From: JANXLS01 sp038227045
Lineage (GTDB): Bacteria; Planctomycetota; SZUA-567; H5-PLA8
Reading direction: 5' to 3'
Assembly (NCBI GenBank): GCA_038227045.1
Contig: JBBRQD010000031.1
Location: forward strand, 1 to 53,504
Length of the DNA: 53,504 nucleotides
A program made the translations under genes and the position numbers. This document shows positions 43,710 to 53,243 of this stretch, in pieces. How positions within the stretch are numbered: position 1 is the stretch's first letter; each line of letters opens with the position of its first letter. The notes below the pieces were generated by a model. That model was given only the letters and a program-made list of their open reading frames with translations. It was not told the origin of the DNA and searched no databases.

Positions 43710-44108
43710 TTATTTTTCGGTTAAAGCGGCGATGCGTTCGCGCAGCCATTCTTCCGCGGCATCGGCCGTCGCGAGCCACTTGATCTTAAGTCCGTTGCTT
43801 TCAGCAATCGTTTCGGTCATCTTCATGCGGGATTCGATATGCTCGGCATTTAAATCCACGCAGGCCACGATCTGAACCACCGGCCACGCGTGTTTACTGC
43901 CGGAGGACACGATGCCATGTACCTGCTCGATGCTCAGCGACGGGCCGCTCAGATTTTCCTCGAGCAGCACATAGGGGCACTCGAATCGGACACAGGCGGC
44001 GTACACTTCCGAAAGATAACGGAGCACGGTATCGACTTCATTATCGCCGGAAACCGCAATGCGCAAGAATGGCGACTGGACTTGAACGCTCACGGAAAAA
44101 TTCGACAT
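43710..44108 (-). CDS. Small protein, possibly SpoIIAA/STAS-like
   Basis: A 132-residue protein from ATG 44108 (MSNFSVSVQVQ); an upstream ATG at 44114 would add two residues. Strand-helix alternation (FLRIAVSGD, VLLEENLSG, VVQIVACVDL, KIKWLATADAAEEWLRERI) resembles the SpoIIAA-like fold, but no phosphorylated serine motif is evident. GGGGG lies just before the start. It converges with tonB, with 2 bases between the two stop codons. Function unknown. Confidence 0.5.
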   Translation of the reverse strand: MSNFSVSVQVQSPFLRIAVSGDNEVDTVLRYLSEVYAACVRFECPYVLLEENLSGPSLSIEQVHGIVSSGSKHAWPVVQIVACVDLNAEHIESRMKMTETIAESNGLKIKWLATADAAEEWLRERIAALTEK

Positions 44109-44318
44109 GGGCATGCCCCCATATAAATAAGCTGTGTTTAGAAGTATTCTGCATATTGCCGCAACCATGTCGAATGTCGAGCGCAGGATTTGGAATCAAA
44201 AAGGAATTACGCTCCTGCTGCATTTCCACCACTGGACGATTTTAATCATTGCGGTTATTTTCGCGTGCGATGATTTTGACCGAGTGCGGCATTTTGCGTT
44301 GTGAAAGGTAGAAGTTAC

Positions 44319-44699
44319 ATGGATGCACCAGACTCCGAACTTTGGTATGAAAGCGAGCACTATGTAAAGGGCATCTCACTTTTTAACAGCGGCCTGTTTT
44401 GGGAAGCTCACGAAGCATGGGAAGAGATCTGGCTGGAAGCGGACGGCACTCAGTCTGAATTTTTGCAAGGCTTGATTCAGTGTGCCGCCGCGTTGCTGAA
44501 ATATTCGCGGCACGAGCCTGTGCCGGCCAAGCAGCTCTATGAAACGGCGACGGGACGTTTGGCGCTTTGCCCGGATATGTACATGGGCCTCAATGTACGA
44601 ACGTTCCAGCGGGCAATGGAACAGTGTTTCCTGCCTATAATAAAGGGGCCGCACCAACCGCTCGATCCTGCTGCCATTCCACGCATAGTTGTCGAATGA
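44319..44699 (+). CDS. DUF309 protein
   Basis: A 126-residue DUF309 protein: FNSGLFWEAHEAWEEIWLEA with FLQGLIQCAAALLKY is the conserved core, with a His and two Glu likely to form a metal site. DUF309 proteins are of unknown function, sometimes fused to or near nucleotide- or tRNA-related genes. ATG 44319 follows AAGGTAGAAG; a GTG at 44301 is also possible. Confidence 0.85.
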   Translation: MDAPDSELWYESEHYVKGISLFNSGLFWEAHEAWEEIWLEADGTQSEFLQGLIQCAAALLKYSRHEPVPAKQLYETATGRLALCPDMYMGLNVRTFQRAMEQCFLPIIKGPHQPLDPAAIPRIVVE

Positions 44700-44767
44700 A
44701 TCGACGGCACTGAGCACAGCGCGACATCGACCGAAAAGAATGCTTCCGTGTAGTTACAAGGACGCCT

Positions 44768-46363
44768 ATGACACGAATCGTTCTCATCCTGACTCTCGCC
44801 ATCCCGTCGGTGTTCTCCGGCGAAGTGCTCTACAATGGCATCGAACTCCCTGCAAAGTGGCCGCCCGCCGCCCCTGTCATGAAACCCGGCGGCGCCGAAC
44901 CCATGCCCGTGCCCTATTTGATGCAACCTCCCGCGGTCATTCCGATTGACCTGGGCCGGCAGTTGTTCGTCGACGATTTTCTGATCGAATCGACGACACT
45001 GAAGCGCACCTTTCATCTCGCCACTCTTTACGAAAAAAACCCGGTTTTGAAACCCGATCAACCGTGGGAAACGGAAGGTGCGGGGGCGATGGCCATGCCA
45101 TTCAGCGATGGCGTGTGGTTCGATCCGCAGGACCGGCTGTTTAAATTGTGGTATATGGCCGGCTACGGAAAACAAACGGCGTATGCGACGTCGCGCGACG
45201 GTTTGAAGTGGGAGAAACCAGCGCTGGATGTGCGAGCCGGCAGCAACGTCGTGCAAAAAGATGCGCGCGATTCGTCCACCGTCTGGCTCGATCTGGAGGA
45301 GACCGACCCGCAGCGCCGCTTCAAAATGTTTCGCTCGCACGGTGAGAACAAACAGTTCGGCCTGTCCGTTCATTTTTCGGCGGATGGCATTCATTGGGGT
45401 CCGCGTGTCTTGCGCACCGGTTCGAACGGCGACCGCTCGACGGTGTTCTGGAATCCGTTTCGCAAGGTCTGGGTGTACAGTCTGCGGCACGGCTGGGGTG
45501 TTCCGCGCGCGCGGCGCTATTGGGAAGTCAAAGACCTGCTTGCCGGCCCGCAATGGAATCAAATCGGCGAGCCGTTGATGTGGACCGGCGCGGACCAGCT
45601 CGATCCCGAACGCGACGATCTTAAAGTCCCGGCGCAACTCTACAATCTCGATGCCGTCGCCTACGAAAGCCTGATGCTCGGACTCTTCACGATCTGGCGC
45701 GGCGACAAAAACATTCCGCCTGGCAGGCCGAAACCCAACTCCGTCTGGCTCGGCTACAGCCGCGATGGTTTTCATTGGGATCGGCCGGACCGGCAGGCAT
45801 TTATTCCGGTGTCGGAAAAACAGGAAGACTGGAACTGGGGAAACGTTCAGTCCGTCGGCGGAGGCTGTCTCGTCGTGGGCGATCAACTGTGGTTTTACTT
45901 CAGCGGCCGGGCGGGCGGAGCGAAGCGCGATGGCAACGGCGCAACCGGCCTTGCCATGTTGCGGCGCGACGGCTTCGCGTCGATGGACGCCACCGCCGAA
46001 ACGGAGAGCATGCTGACCACACGGCCTCTGCGCTTCAGCGGAAAGTTTCTGTTCGCAAATGTGGCCGCGCCGAAAGGCGAACTGCGCGCGGAAGTGTTGG
46101 ACGAGCAGGGAAAGCCGATTGCTCCATTTACAAAAGACAACTGCGAAGTGGTCAGCGCCGACAGCACCAAGAACGCGATCAAGTGGAAAGGCGCTGATGA
46201 TCTCTCGGCATTGAATGGCAGGCCCGTGCGCCTCCGATTCCAATTGAAGAATGGCGGCTTGTACGCATTCTGGATCAGCCCCGACGCGAGCGGCGCAAGC
46301 CATGGTTACGTCGCGGCTGGCGGGCCAGGCTTTGTTGAAGCAACCGACACCACCGGAAAATGA
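44768..46363 (+). CDS. Secreted five-bladed beta-propeller, GH43/32-like
   Basis: A 531-residue exported protein (signal peptide MTRIVLILTLAIPSVFSGE). Blades are marked by WYMAGYGKQTAYATSRDG, FGLSVHFSADGIHWG, WLGYSRDGFHWDRP and QLWFYFSGRAGG, the pattern of GH32/43/130-like glycosidases (SxDGxxW motifs), so a sugar-active role is likely. A C-terminal beta-sandwich (about 425-525) may bind carbohydrate. No clear catalytic pair is identified, so activity is uncertain. The stop TGA overlaps the next ATG (ATGA), so the following membrane protein is probably translated with it. Confidence 0.6.
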   Translation: MTRIVLILTLAIPSVFSGEVLYNGIELPAKWPPAAPVMKPGGAEPMPVPYLMQPPAVIPIDLGRQLFVDDFLIESTTLKRTFHLATLYEKNPVLKPDQPWETEGAGAMAMPFSDGVWFDPQDRLFKLWYMAGYGKQTAYATSRDGLKWEKPALDVRAGSNVVQKDARDSSTVWLDLEETDPQRRFKMFRSHGENKQFGLSVHFSADGIHWGPRVLRTGSNGDRSTVFWNPFRKVWVYSLRHGWGVPRARRYWEVKDLLAGPQWNQIGEPLMWTGADQLDPERDDLKVPAQLYNLDAVAYESLMLGLFTIWRGDKNIPPGRPKPNSVWLGYSRDGFHWDRPDRQAFIPVSEKQEDWNWGNVQSVGGGCLVVGDQLWFYFSGRAGGAKRDGNGATGLAMLRRDGFASMDATAETESMLTTRPLRFSGKFLFANVAAPKGELRAEVLDEQGKPIAPFTKDNCEVVSADSTKNAIKWKGADDLSALNGRPVRLRFQLKNGGLYAFWISPDASGASHGYVAAGGPGFVEATDTTGK

Positions 46364-47064
46364 ATGCGGAGTGCCCGATGTACTGGTTTCAACTCGATCC
46401 GCAAAGCATTGCAATCCGCGTTAAAGCCGCCGGTACGGCTGTGGCGGTGCCGACTCTTACGGAGTCTGTTCTGCGAGGAATCGCCGGCTTCACAATTGTG
46501 AGTGTCGCCGGATTCACGCCCTGGGTGCTCGCGGGAAAATGGTTTTATCACAACCCGGGCGAACTGGCGATGTACTCGAGTTGCGCATTGGTGTTCATGG
46601 GGCTGAGCGGATTGCTGCTCCACCGTCTCATCATCGGACCCGGCTCGTTGCAGCGGTTCTACATCTTTTTTTGCATTGCATTCGCCGCCTACTCCGTCGC
46701 GTGGATCGCGGGATGGATGTCGCTGAAAGGCCACGTGGGAAGCATCGTGGGCCTCTTCGCGGGAACGCTGGCGATGGGCCTGGTCTTCGCCACCGCATTT
46801 GAGGCTTGGAACGCGATTCTGAAAATCGTCGCGGCATTGTTCGTGTTGAATTCGCTCGGCTATTTTGTCGGCGGATGGATCGAAGGGTACTTGGCGCAGC
46901 AGAAAGAATTGGGTTTTCTGAGCCTCGCGTTGAGCGGCTCCGCGCTCACCATTTTCATGAAATACGCTTGGGCGATATGCTATGGCGTGGGTCTCGGCGC
47001 GGGTCTTGGATTCGCATTTCATGCGAGTCAATCCAAGGCGCGCGAATTGATCCAAGCATCTTAA
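46360..47064 (+). CDS. Conserved membrane protein, unknown
   Basis: A 234-residue protein with six to seven hydrophobic segments (first about 40-65). Its ATG overlaps the stop of the propeller gene (ATGA). The motif ESVLRGIAGFTIVSVAGFTP then WVLAGKWFYHNPGELAMYSS and GLSGLLLHRLIIGPGSLQRF looks conserved, but no function is known to me. It ends at 47064, directly before the hairpin repeat at 47065, and overlaps the truncated methyltransferase on the other strand. Confidence 0.65.
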   Translation: MNAECPMYWFQLDPQSIAIRVKAAGTAVAVPTLTESVLRGIAGFTIVSVAGFTPWVLAGKWFYHNPGELAMYSSCALVFMGLSGLLLHRLIIGPGSLQRFYIFFCIAFAAYSVAWIAGWMSLKGHVGSIVGLFAGTLAMGLVFATAFEAWNAILKIVAALFVLNSLGYFVGGWIEGYLAQQKELGFLSLALSGSALTIFMKYAWAICYGVGLGAGLGFAFHASQSKARELIQAS

Positions 47065-47464
47065 CCATGGCCTTGTGTGGGCGAGACGCCCACACCACTT
47101 TCTTCGTAGCTTTGAATATCCCGCTCGCAGGCCGATCGAGATACCCACCGTTGCTCGTGACTTCCAACGCCGGGCTTTTTTCCGAAAGTCCGGTAACCAC
47201 CATTCGCTCGACGATCGCTTTCGAATGCGCCAGCATCGCGTCCGAAAATGACGAAAAATACAGGTACTCCGAAAACATTTTTTCCGGCGGCACCGTCTCC
47301 GCCAATTGAACCATCCAGCAGCGGGGGCAGTCGGCGACATCCAATGGATAAACGGCCTCTGGCTCATTCAACTGCTCTGCCGTGAGCAACGAATTGGCCA
47401 GCGGAGTTTTTCCCAGTGACAAGAACACAGCCAGTTGATCGGCGCCACACGACAGACAAGTCAT
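46955..47464 (-). pseudogene. Truncated zinc-finger class I methyltransferase
   Basis: The N-terminal zinc-binding domain of a NovU/C-methyltransferase-like protein is intact (MTCLSCGADQ, CPRCW, then PPEKMFSEYLYFSSFSD and ALEVTSNGGYL). The methyltransferase signature starts as EVTSNGGYL and then breaks off, where intact proteins continue with LLQYF. The remaining frame runs through the hairpin repeat (KKVVWASRPHKAM) and into the opposite-strand membrane gene. About 290 residues of the normal protein are absent. The intact family methylates activated deoxysugars or related substrates. Confidence 0.7.
47065..47102. repeat. Hairpin repeat, single copy
   Basis: CCATGGCCTTGTGTGGGCGA and continuing GACGCCCACACCACTTTC: the same family as the pair inside mlaF (36226-36350). 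It is located exactly after the stop codon of the membrane protein and inside the methyltransferase remnant. Confidence 0.8.
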
Positions 47465-47551
47465 TCGACAATTTTCACTTTCGGATAGTGAGCGATGCTA
47501 ACGCTCTGTAGAAGGCATTCAAATTGATTCCCAGCCGCGATCTAAACGCCG

Positions 47552-50542
47552 CTATTTGCGCCGTATCGCGTCCAACTGCGCCGCCGGAATGATCTCTGGA
47601 TTGCCGTCCGGATGGATCGTGCGCCCGGTGAACCGCTCGGCTTCAAGAAGAATGCTCTCTGGAGTTGCGTCACGCAACAACCACGTCAAATCTCTCTCCC
47701 GAATCACGGAACGTTCCACAGCCAGAAGATGCGTCGCATCGGTGAAACGCGGACTCTGCCCCTGCCCCAGGCGAAATGGCTGGCCGATCGGATCGCCCGT
47801 CTTGGCGTCCCACAACCGAATCAATCCACCATCCGAAGTCACAGCCAGCCGGCCGTCGGCGCTAAACGAAGCGCTATGCATTTCAGTATACGATTTTTTC
47901 TGCATCGCCGTTCCAATCGGCTTGCGAGTGTCCACGTCCCACAATTGCGCCGTATCCCGAGTGACCGCCAGCAACGTTTTCTCGTCCGGAGAAAGAGCGA
48001 TGCAGACAAGATTCTCACCCTGCAAAAAAGGCTCCTTCGACAATTCAGCGCTCGCCGCCGGCCAACGCTCAACAGCGTTTCCTGTCGCAAGCAGAAAGTC
48101 TCCGGACCGGCGAAAAACGGCGCTGCTAATCCGGCTGGGTATCGTCAGCGGCTCGCCAATTGGCTTGCCGTTTGAAGCGTCCAAAAGTTGCAGCGTCGCC
48201 TTCAAAGTGATTCCATCGCCGGGAGTTTTTGGCGGCACGGAGCCGTTGTGAATGACGAGCAGTTGTCTGCCATTCGCGCTGAAAATAACCACAGTCTCTG
48301 GCGTCTCAGAATCCCCGCCCGAGCCTTCTACTGGCAGTTGGAAAGGAACACCGAGTCGCGAACCGTTATTTGCGTCGAACAGATTGAGGGTCAGTTGCTG
48401 CGGAACATATTCACCAAAACCGTATGGCTTTTTTCGAGCAATCGGAGCACTATCGACCGTCGCGATCACGTAACCGTCTGGACTGAAAACCGCCAACTTC
48501 GGTTCGGATTCGCAGGGAATCTGCGGGCAGATTGCCTGACCGCTTCTGACATTCCACAGCCGAAGATGCGGCTCGCCGTTCTCTCCCGGTTCCGTCACAA
48601 TTCCGTTAGCACCAATGCCGAGCACTCTTCGTTCCGGCCGCCAAAACGTGAGGACCATTTGAGCGTCCGGACTGAGCGCCAAAAAATTCGCGCGCTTCCA
48701 ACTTTCATGCGCGATGTCGCGCGGAAGCAACCGGCGGTCGTCCACATTCCACAGCAGCGCCGTCCCGTCTTTTGTTCCCGTCAGAATGCGCTTGCCATCC
48801 TTGGCAAAAACGGCGGCCGTCACTTCGGCCGAATGCGGCATGATCATTTCAAGCTGCCCGGCTCTGTTCCAAAGACACGCGACCGGACCGCTCGCGGTCA
48901 GTACAAATTCGCCATCGGGAGCGAACCGAACGATCGACACCATTCCCTGGTGCCGCAGGGCTTCCGTGGCCGGCCGCCCTGAATCGGCCCGCCACAACCG
49001 CGCCGTTCCTTCAGTCCCGCCGGTGACGATAAACTTCCCGTCAGAACTGAATGCGGCGGCCGCAATATTCCCATCGTGACGCAACGCTTCGCCGATCTTT
49101 TTTTTCGTCTCAACACTGCGCAGTTCAAGCGGCTCGGCATAGTTGTTCACGACCGAAATTTTCCGGTCAGGGCTAAACAGCGGAATGTTGTCTTCGTCCC
49201 ACAGATACGCAATCTCCTCGTTCCCTCCCGCATACCGTTCGGATTTTCCAATCGGCTGCGAAGTCTTGGCGTCCCAGAATTGAACGATGTTGTTCTCGCT
49301 CCAATGCAGCACGATCTTCTCTTCCATTGGATCAAGCGCGGCGGCATCAACATCGCTAGTCTCCGTCACGCCGCCGCTTTGCTGCCGGATGCCTTTAAAG
49401 GGAACGGGCGGGCCGAGCGGTTGGCCGGTTTTCGCGTCCCAAAGCCGCGCGTTCTCGGCGGCAGTAAAGATCTTTGTTCCGTCGCGAGTGAATGATGCGC
49501 GCTTGAACCTATAGGTATCCAAGTCCATCCGAAATTCGCAGAGTGGAACGGTGCCGGAGCCGGACGCATCCCACACGCGCAAGCGCCCCTCATCGCCCAT
49601 CGTCAGAAACTTTTTTCCATCCGCGCTGAAGTCCATGCGCTCGATCTGCTTGCCGTGTTCAACGGACAGGCGCGGCAGGACAAATTGTTGAATGCGCAAC
49701 AACGCCGACTCCCGCACGAAACGTTCCGGGTTCAGTTGATTGGACTTGGCGAAATAAAGCGCGGCGTCGAGATCGTCAAACTTCTCCACGTACTTTTCAG
49801 CACGGGTTCTGTAGGTCGCGGCCAATTGAATGCTGGCCGCACGGCTCTTCGCCCGCTCCTGGACGAGCCAGATTCCAGCCAGCATCGCGAGGATGACGAG
49901 CACGCCAGCGAGCACAGTGAGTCGTTGTCGGCGGCGGCGTTCAACATTGCGCTGCCGCAGTTCATCAAAACCGACGCCCAACAATCCCGCAACAATCTTA
50001 AGCAGCGCATCGCTGCGGATGTCCTTCCCCGGGCGCGCATCGGCCGCGATGGGTTCGGTGCGCTCGGTGCTTAGTTTGCCATCCGCACCAACTTTGAAAC
50101 GCACGGCCTCCGGAAAACATTCGGGCAACCCACAGTTGGGCTTGTCCGACGCATTGGGTTCACCGTCGATGATCAGGCATAAGATGCGATCCTCGCGCCC
50201 CATCGCTTTGAAGCTGCGGATTTCCTCATTGACCCAGTGGGACGCCACGGCATGGGGCGAGCAGAGCACAATCAGGTAGCGCGAACCGCGCAGCGCTGCC
50301 TCCAGATTCGAGCCCAGGTTGGCGGATGTCGGCAGTTCCTCCCGGTCGCGAAAAATCGGAAATAGACGCGGCGGCACTTTGCCGTTGCGCGACTCGCGGC
50401 CGACGAGGCGGGAGGGAACGCGGTATGTTTCGATGGAACGATGCAGCCAGGAGGACCACTCTTTGTCCCGCTGGCTATAGCTGATAAACGCCCAGTATTT
50501 GAATGCAGGATCCTCGGGCATGGATAAACTCATGTCAGGCAT
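47552..50542 (-). CDS. TIR-TM-WD40 protein
   Basis: A 996-residue protein: a TIR-like domain (about 14-195; FISYSQRDKEW and the SHWVNEEI motif with probable catalytic Glu107), one transmembrane helix (about 208-226), then a long WD40-type repeat region (about 285-980, blades such as FSADGKKFLTMGDEGRLRVW, LWDAKTGQPL). TIR domains in bacteria can cleave NAD or make signals in anti-phage defence, but some are adaptors. The arrangement puts the TIR domain in the cytoplasm and the propellers outside. It follows the NHL protein gene by 37 bases. Confidence 0.85.
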   Translation of the reverse strand: MPDMSLSMPEDPAFKYWAFISYSQRDKEWSSWLHRSIETYRVPSRLVGRESRNGKVPPRLFPIFRDREELPTSANLGSNLEAALRGSRYLIVLCSPHAVASHWVNEEIRSFKAMGREDRILCLIIDGEPNASDKPNCGLPECFPEAVRFKVGADGKLSTERTEPIAADARPGKDIRSDALLKIVAGLLGVGFDELRQRNVERRRRQRLTVLAGVLVILAMLAGIWLVQERAKSRAASIQLAATYRTRAEKYVEKFDDLDAALYFAKSNQLNPERFVRESALLRIQQFVLPRLSVEHGKQIERMDFSADGKKFLTMGDEGRLRVWDASGSGTVPLCEFRMDLDTYRFKRASFTRDGTKIFTAAENARLWDAKTGQPLGPPVPFKGIRQQSGGVTETSDVDAAALDPMEEKIVLHWSENNIVQFWDAKTSQPIGKSERYAGGNEEIAYLWDEDNIPLFSPDRKISVVNNYAEPLELRSVETKKKIGEALRHDGNIAAAAFSSDGKFIVTGGTEGTARLWRADSGRPATEALRHQGMVSIVRFAPDGEFVLTASGPVACLWNRAGQLEMIMPHSAEVTAAVFAKDGKRILTGTKDGTALLWNVDDRRLLPRDIAHESWKRANFLALSPDAQMVLTFWRPERRVLGIGANGIVTEPGENGEPHLRLWNVRSGQAICPQIPCESEPKLAVFSPDGYVIATVDSAPIARKKPYGFGEYVPQQLTLNLFDANNGSRLGVPFQLPVEGSGGDSETPETVVIFSANGRQLLVIHNGSVPPKTPGDGITLKATLQLLDASNGKPIGEPLTIPSRISSAVFRRSGDFLLATGNAVERWPAASAELSKEPFLQGENLVCIALSPDEKTLLAVTRDTAQLWDVDTRKPIGTAMQKKSYTEMHSASFSADGRLAVTSDGGLIRLWDAKTGDPIGQPFRLGQGQSPRFTDATHLLAVERSVIRERDLTWLLRDATPESILLEAERFTGRTIHPDGNPEIIPAAQLDAIRRK

Positions 50543-50579
50543 CGATCCTGAATTTCAGATTCGCGACACTCGCATCGCG

Positions 50580-53243
50580 TTACGGTTTCACCGACTTCGC
50601 CGAACCGCTCTTTCCTTGAGTGGCATTGTACAGCGTCGTCGTAAGTCCCGTAAACGTCGTCGATCCCAATTCAATGTTGACACGCACGGGAATCGATGAG
50701 CCGGGTTTGACGGTCGTGATGTCGCTGTAGCCCACGCGGCCCAGTTCCTCGCGGAACGTCCCAATGCTCGCGAATGAAAACGACGTGGGTTTGGTGCTGA
50801 CGACCGATGTCGTTTTGATACCGAGTGTGAATTTGCTCACGGGCGGCGGTGGCGGCGGCGGCAGGGTGAAATCGAAAAGTGTCACAGGCTTGACGACGGC
50901 GGCCTTGACCGCTTTCGGCTGTTTTCCAGTGCTGTCGAATTGAACCTGCTGATGCAAATCCACGATATCGACTTTAATAATTAAGTTCACCGGATTAATT
51001 CCAGCGGGCAACGCCAATCCGGCTTTTAAGAAAACTCCATCCTTGCCATTGAGGATGTCACCGGACTTCTTGTCGATCGCGAAATTCAACTTCGCGCCGA
51101 AAGACAGCAGTTTGGGATCAATGTCAATCGACGAGACAATGGCGCGGATGCGATTGTTGTTGACATCGGCGATCACCAGCGTGGTTCCGTTGAAGTGCAT
51201 CCGGCCTGGCGAATTGACTTGAGCGGTGAGCGCGACGTCGCCGTCGCCACTAAATCCTGGCGTGCCGGTTCCGCAGATCGTGCTGATCACTTGAGTGCCC
51301 ACGTCCACCGAACGAATCCGCTGGTTGCCTGTGTCCGCGATCAGAATTCGGGTCGCATCCACCGCGACGCCAATCGGCGCATTGAGGCTGGCGGCAGTCG
51401 CCGCGCCGCCATCGCCGATCGAGGGCGCAACCGGCGCACCGCCGCCCGCGACAGTCGACGTCAGCAGCCCGGGAGGCGCGCCGATTTTGCGAATTAAATT
51501 GTTTCCAGTGTCGGCGATCAGCAATTCACCCGCGGAGTTCAAGGCGAGGCCACTGGGGCCGCTTAAACTTGCATTGGTGGCAGGCAAGCCATTGCCAAGC
51601 GGATTGGCCAGCGTATTTACAGGAGCGTTGCCCGCGAACGGTGTCACAACGCCGGTGAGATCGATGGTATCTACCTGATTGCCGTGAGCCACGTACAGCA
51701 CGCCGGCTGCATCGGCAATGACCGCGACGGGATTGTTGATTAGCGCATAAGTCCGGATCAGCCCTGTGGCCAAGTCGACGGCGCGAATAGCCGAATCGGC
51801 GGTGTCGGCAATGAACAGTGTGGTGCCGAAGACCACCACGTCGCTCGGCGCATCCAAACTCGCCAACGCCGCCGGCCCGCCGTCTCCGTTGCCATTGTTG
51901 GAGCCGTCGCCCGCGAACGTGGTGATGGTGCCATCCACTGCGATGCGCCGCACCGCGTTGTTTCCGCTATCCGCGATGTAAAGATTTCCGACCGCGTCGA
52001 AGGCTGAACCTTTAGGCGTCACGAGTACGCCGTCCTGTTTCGGGCCGCGATCGCCGATGAAGCCGAGCAAGCCCGTACCGATGACCGTGTCGATAAAACC
52101 GGTAGTCTTGTCAATGCGCCGAATGCGCCGGTTGCCGGCATCGTATACATAAATGTTGCCGAGAGAATCCAGCGCGATGTCGCGCGGCGAGGAGAGCGTC
52201 GCGCCTGTTGCGGGCCCCAGATCGCCAAGAACGCTTCCGCCGCCGTTGCCCGCGATGGTCAGAATGATCGGGGCCGCGTCTCGGACGTCAACCTTGCGGA
52301 TAGCGCCGGCGCCGACACAGCTAATCAACAGGTTTCCGGACAGGTCGAAGGCCAATCCGCCCAACGAGCCGATCTGCGCCGCATTGGCCAAACCGCCATC
52401 TCCGGAGAAACCGGCGTTTCCGCCGGTGCCGTTACCGACGACAGTATTGACCGTTCCGTCCGTGCCCAAACTGCGCACGCGGCGATTGCCGCTGTCCCCG
52501 ATGTACACAATTCCCGTGGAGTCAACCACAATGCCTGTCGGACCGTTGAAGCCCGCTGCCAATGCTCCGCCCACGACGCCATCGCCGCTGAACGTGTTGT
52601 TGCCCGGAATCCCGGCGACCGTCGCGATGGTTCCGCCCACGGTAAATTTGCGCACGCAGGAATTCCCGGAATCGCAGACCAGCACCGCGCCAGTGCCGTC
52701 TACTGTCAAATCGCCGATATTGCCAAACGTTGCCGAAGTCGCCGCTAAACCGTCACCCAACGCAGCGGGCGGATTTCCCCCCACAACCTGCCCCGTAAAA
52801 AGACCGTTGCCCGCGATGGTAGTAATGATACCGCTGAGTCCATCGACGCGCCGAATGACGAAATTGCCGCGGTCCACGATGAGCAAATTTCCAGTCCCAT
52901 CAAAAGCCAGGCCGCCGGGCGAGTTCAATCCCGCGCTAGTCGCAGGCAACCCGTCGCCGTTGTACGCACGCGTGCCGTTGCCAGCCACCACAAACACAGT
53001 CCCAGTCGTTGGATTGACTTTCAAGACCTGATGATGATTGGAGTCGGAAAAATAAAGTTCGCCCAGCGCCGAAACCGCCAAACCTTGCGAGTTTCCCAAC
53101 GCGAGGTTGGTTTCATCGGGCTTGTAGCCGGCAAGACTCCCGCCTCCGCCCAAAGTCTTGATGATATCCGTGGCTTGCGCCGTGCTATAAATCGCCAGCA
53201 GCGCCAAAAGCATCGCGGACAAACGAAATTGGATCGATCTCAT
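50580..53243 (-). CDS. Secreted NHL-repeat protein
   Basis: An 887-residue exported protein (signal MRSIQFRLSAMLLALLAIYS). About ten NHL repeats span residues 35-650, each with patterns such as LNSPGGLAFDGTGNLLIVDR and GNFVIRRVDGLSGIITTIAG, forming one or two beta-propellers. A different C-terminal domain (about 655-887) contains a poly-proline run (PPPPPP) before a beta-rich part. A strong AAAGGGAGAG site precedes ATG 53243. The gene lies 37 bases before the TIR-WD40 gene on the same strand, so the two are probably co-transcribed. Ligand unknown. Confidence 0.85.
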   Translation of the reverse strand: MRSIQFRLSAMLLALLAIYSTAQATDIIKTLGGGGSLAGYKPDETNLALGNSQGLAVSALGELYFSDSNHHQVLKVNPTTGTVFVVAGNGTRAYNGDGLPATSAGLNSPGGLAFDGTGNLLIVDRGNFVIRRVDGLSGIITTIAGNGLFTGQVVGGNPPAALGDGLAATSATFGNIGDLTVDGTGAVLVCDSGNSCVRKFTVGGTIATVAGIPGNNTFSGDGVVGGALAAGFNGPTGIVVDSTGIVYIGDSGNRRVRSLGTDGTVNTVVGNGTGGNAGFSGDGGLANAAQIGSLGGLAFDLSGNLLISCVGAGAIRKVDVRDAAPIILTIAGNGGGSVLGDLGPATGATLSSPRDIALDSLGNIYVYDAGNRRIRRIDKTTGFIDTVIGTGLLGFIGDRGPKQDGVLVTPKGSAFDAVGNLYIADSGNNAVRRIAVDGTITTFAGDGSNNGNGDGGPAALASLDAPSDVVVFGTTLFIADTADSAIRAVDLATGLIRTYALINNPVAVIADAAGVLYVAHGNQVDTIDLTGVVTPFAGNAPVNTLANPLGNGLPATNASLSGPSGLALNSAGELLIADTGNNLIRKIGAPPGLLTSTVAGGGAPVAPSIGDGGAATAASLNAPIGVAVDATRILIADTGNQRIRSVDVGTQVISTICGTGTPGFSGDGDVALTAQVNSPGRMHFNGTTLVIADVNNNRIRAIVSSIDIDPKLLSFGAKLNFAIDKKSGDILNGKDGVFLKAGLALPAGINPVNLIIKVDIVDLHQQVQFDSTGKQPKAVKAAVVKPVTLFDFTLPPPPPPPVSKFTLGIKTTSVVSTKPTSFSFASIGTFREELGRVGYSDITTVKPGSSIPVRVNIELGSTTFTGLTTTLYNATQGKSGSAKSVKP

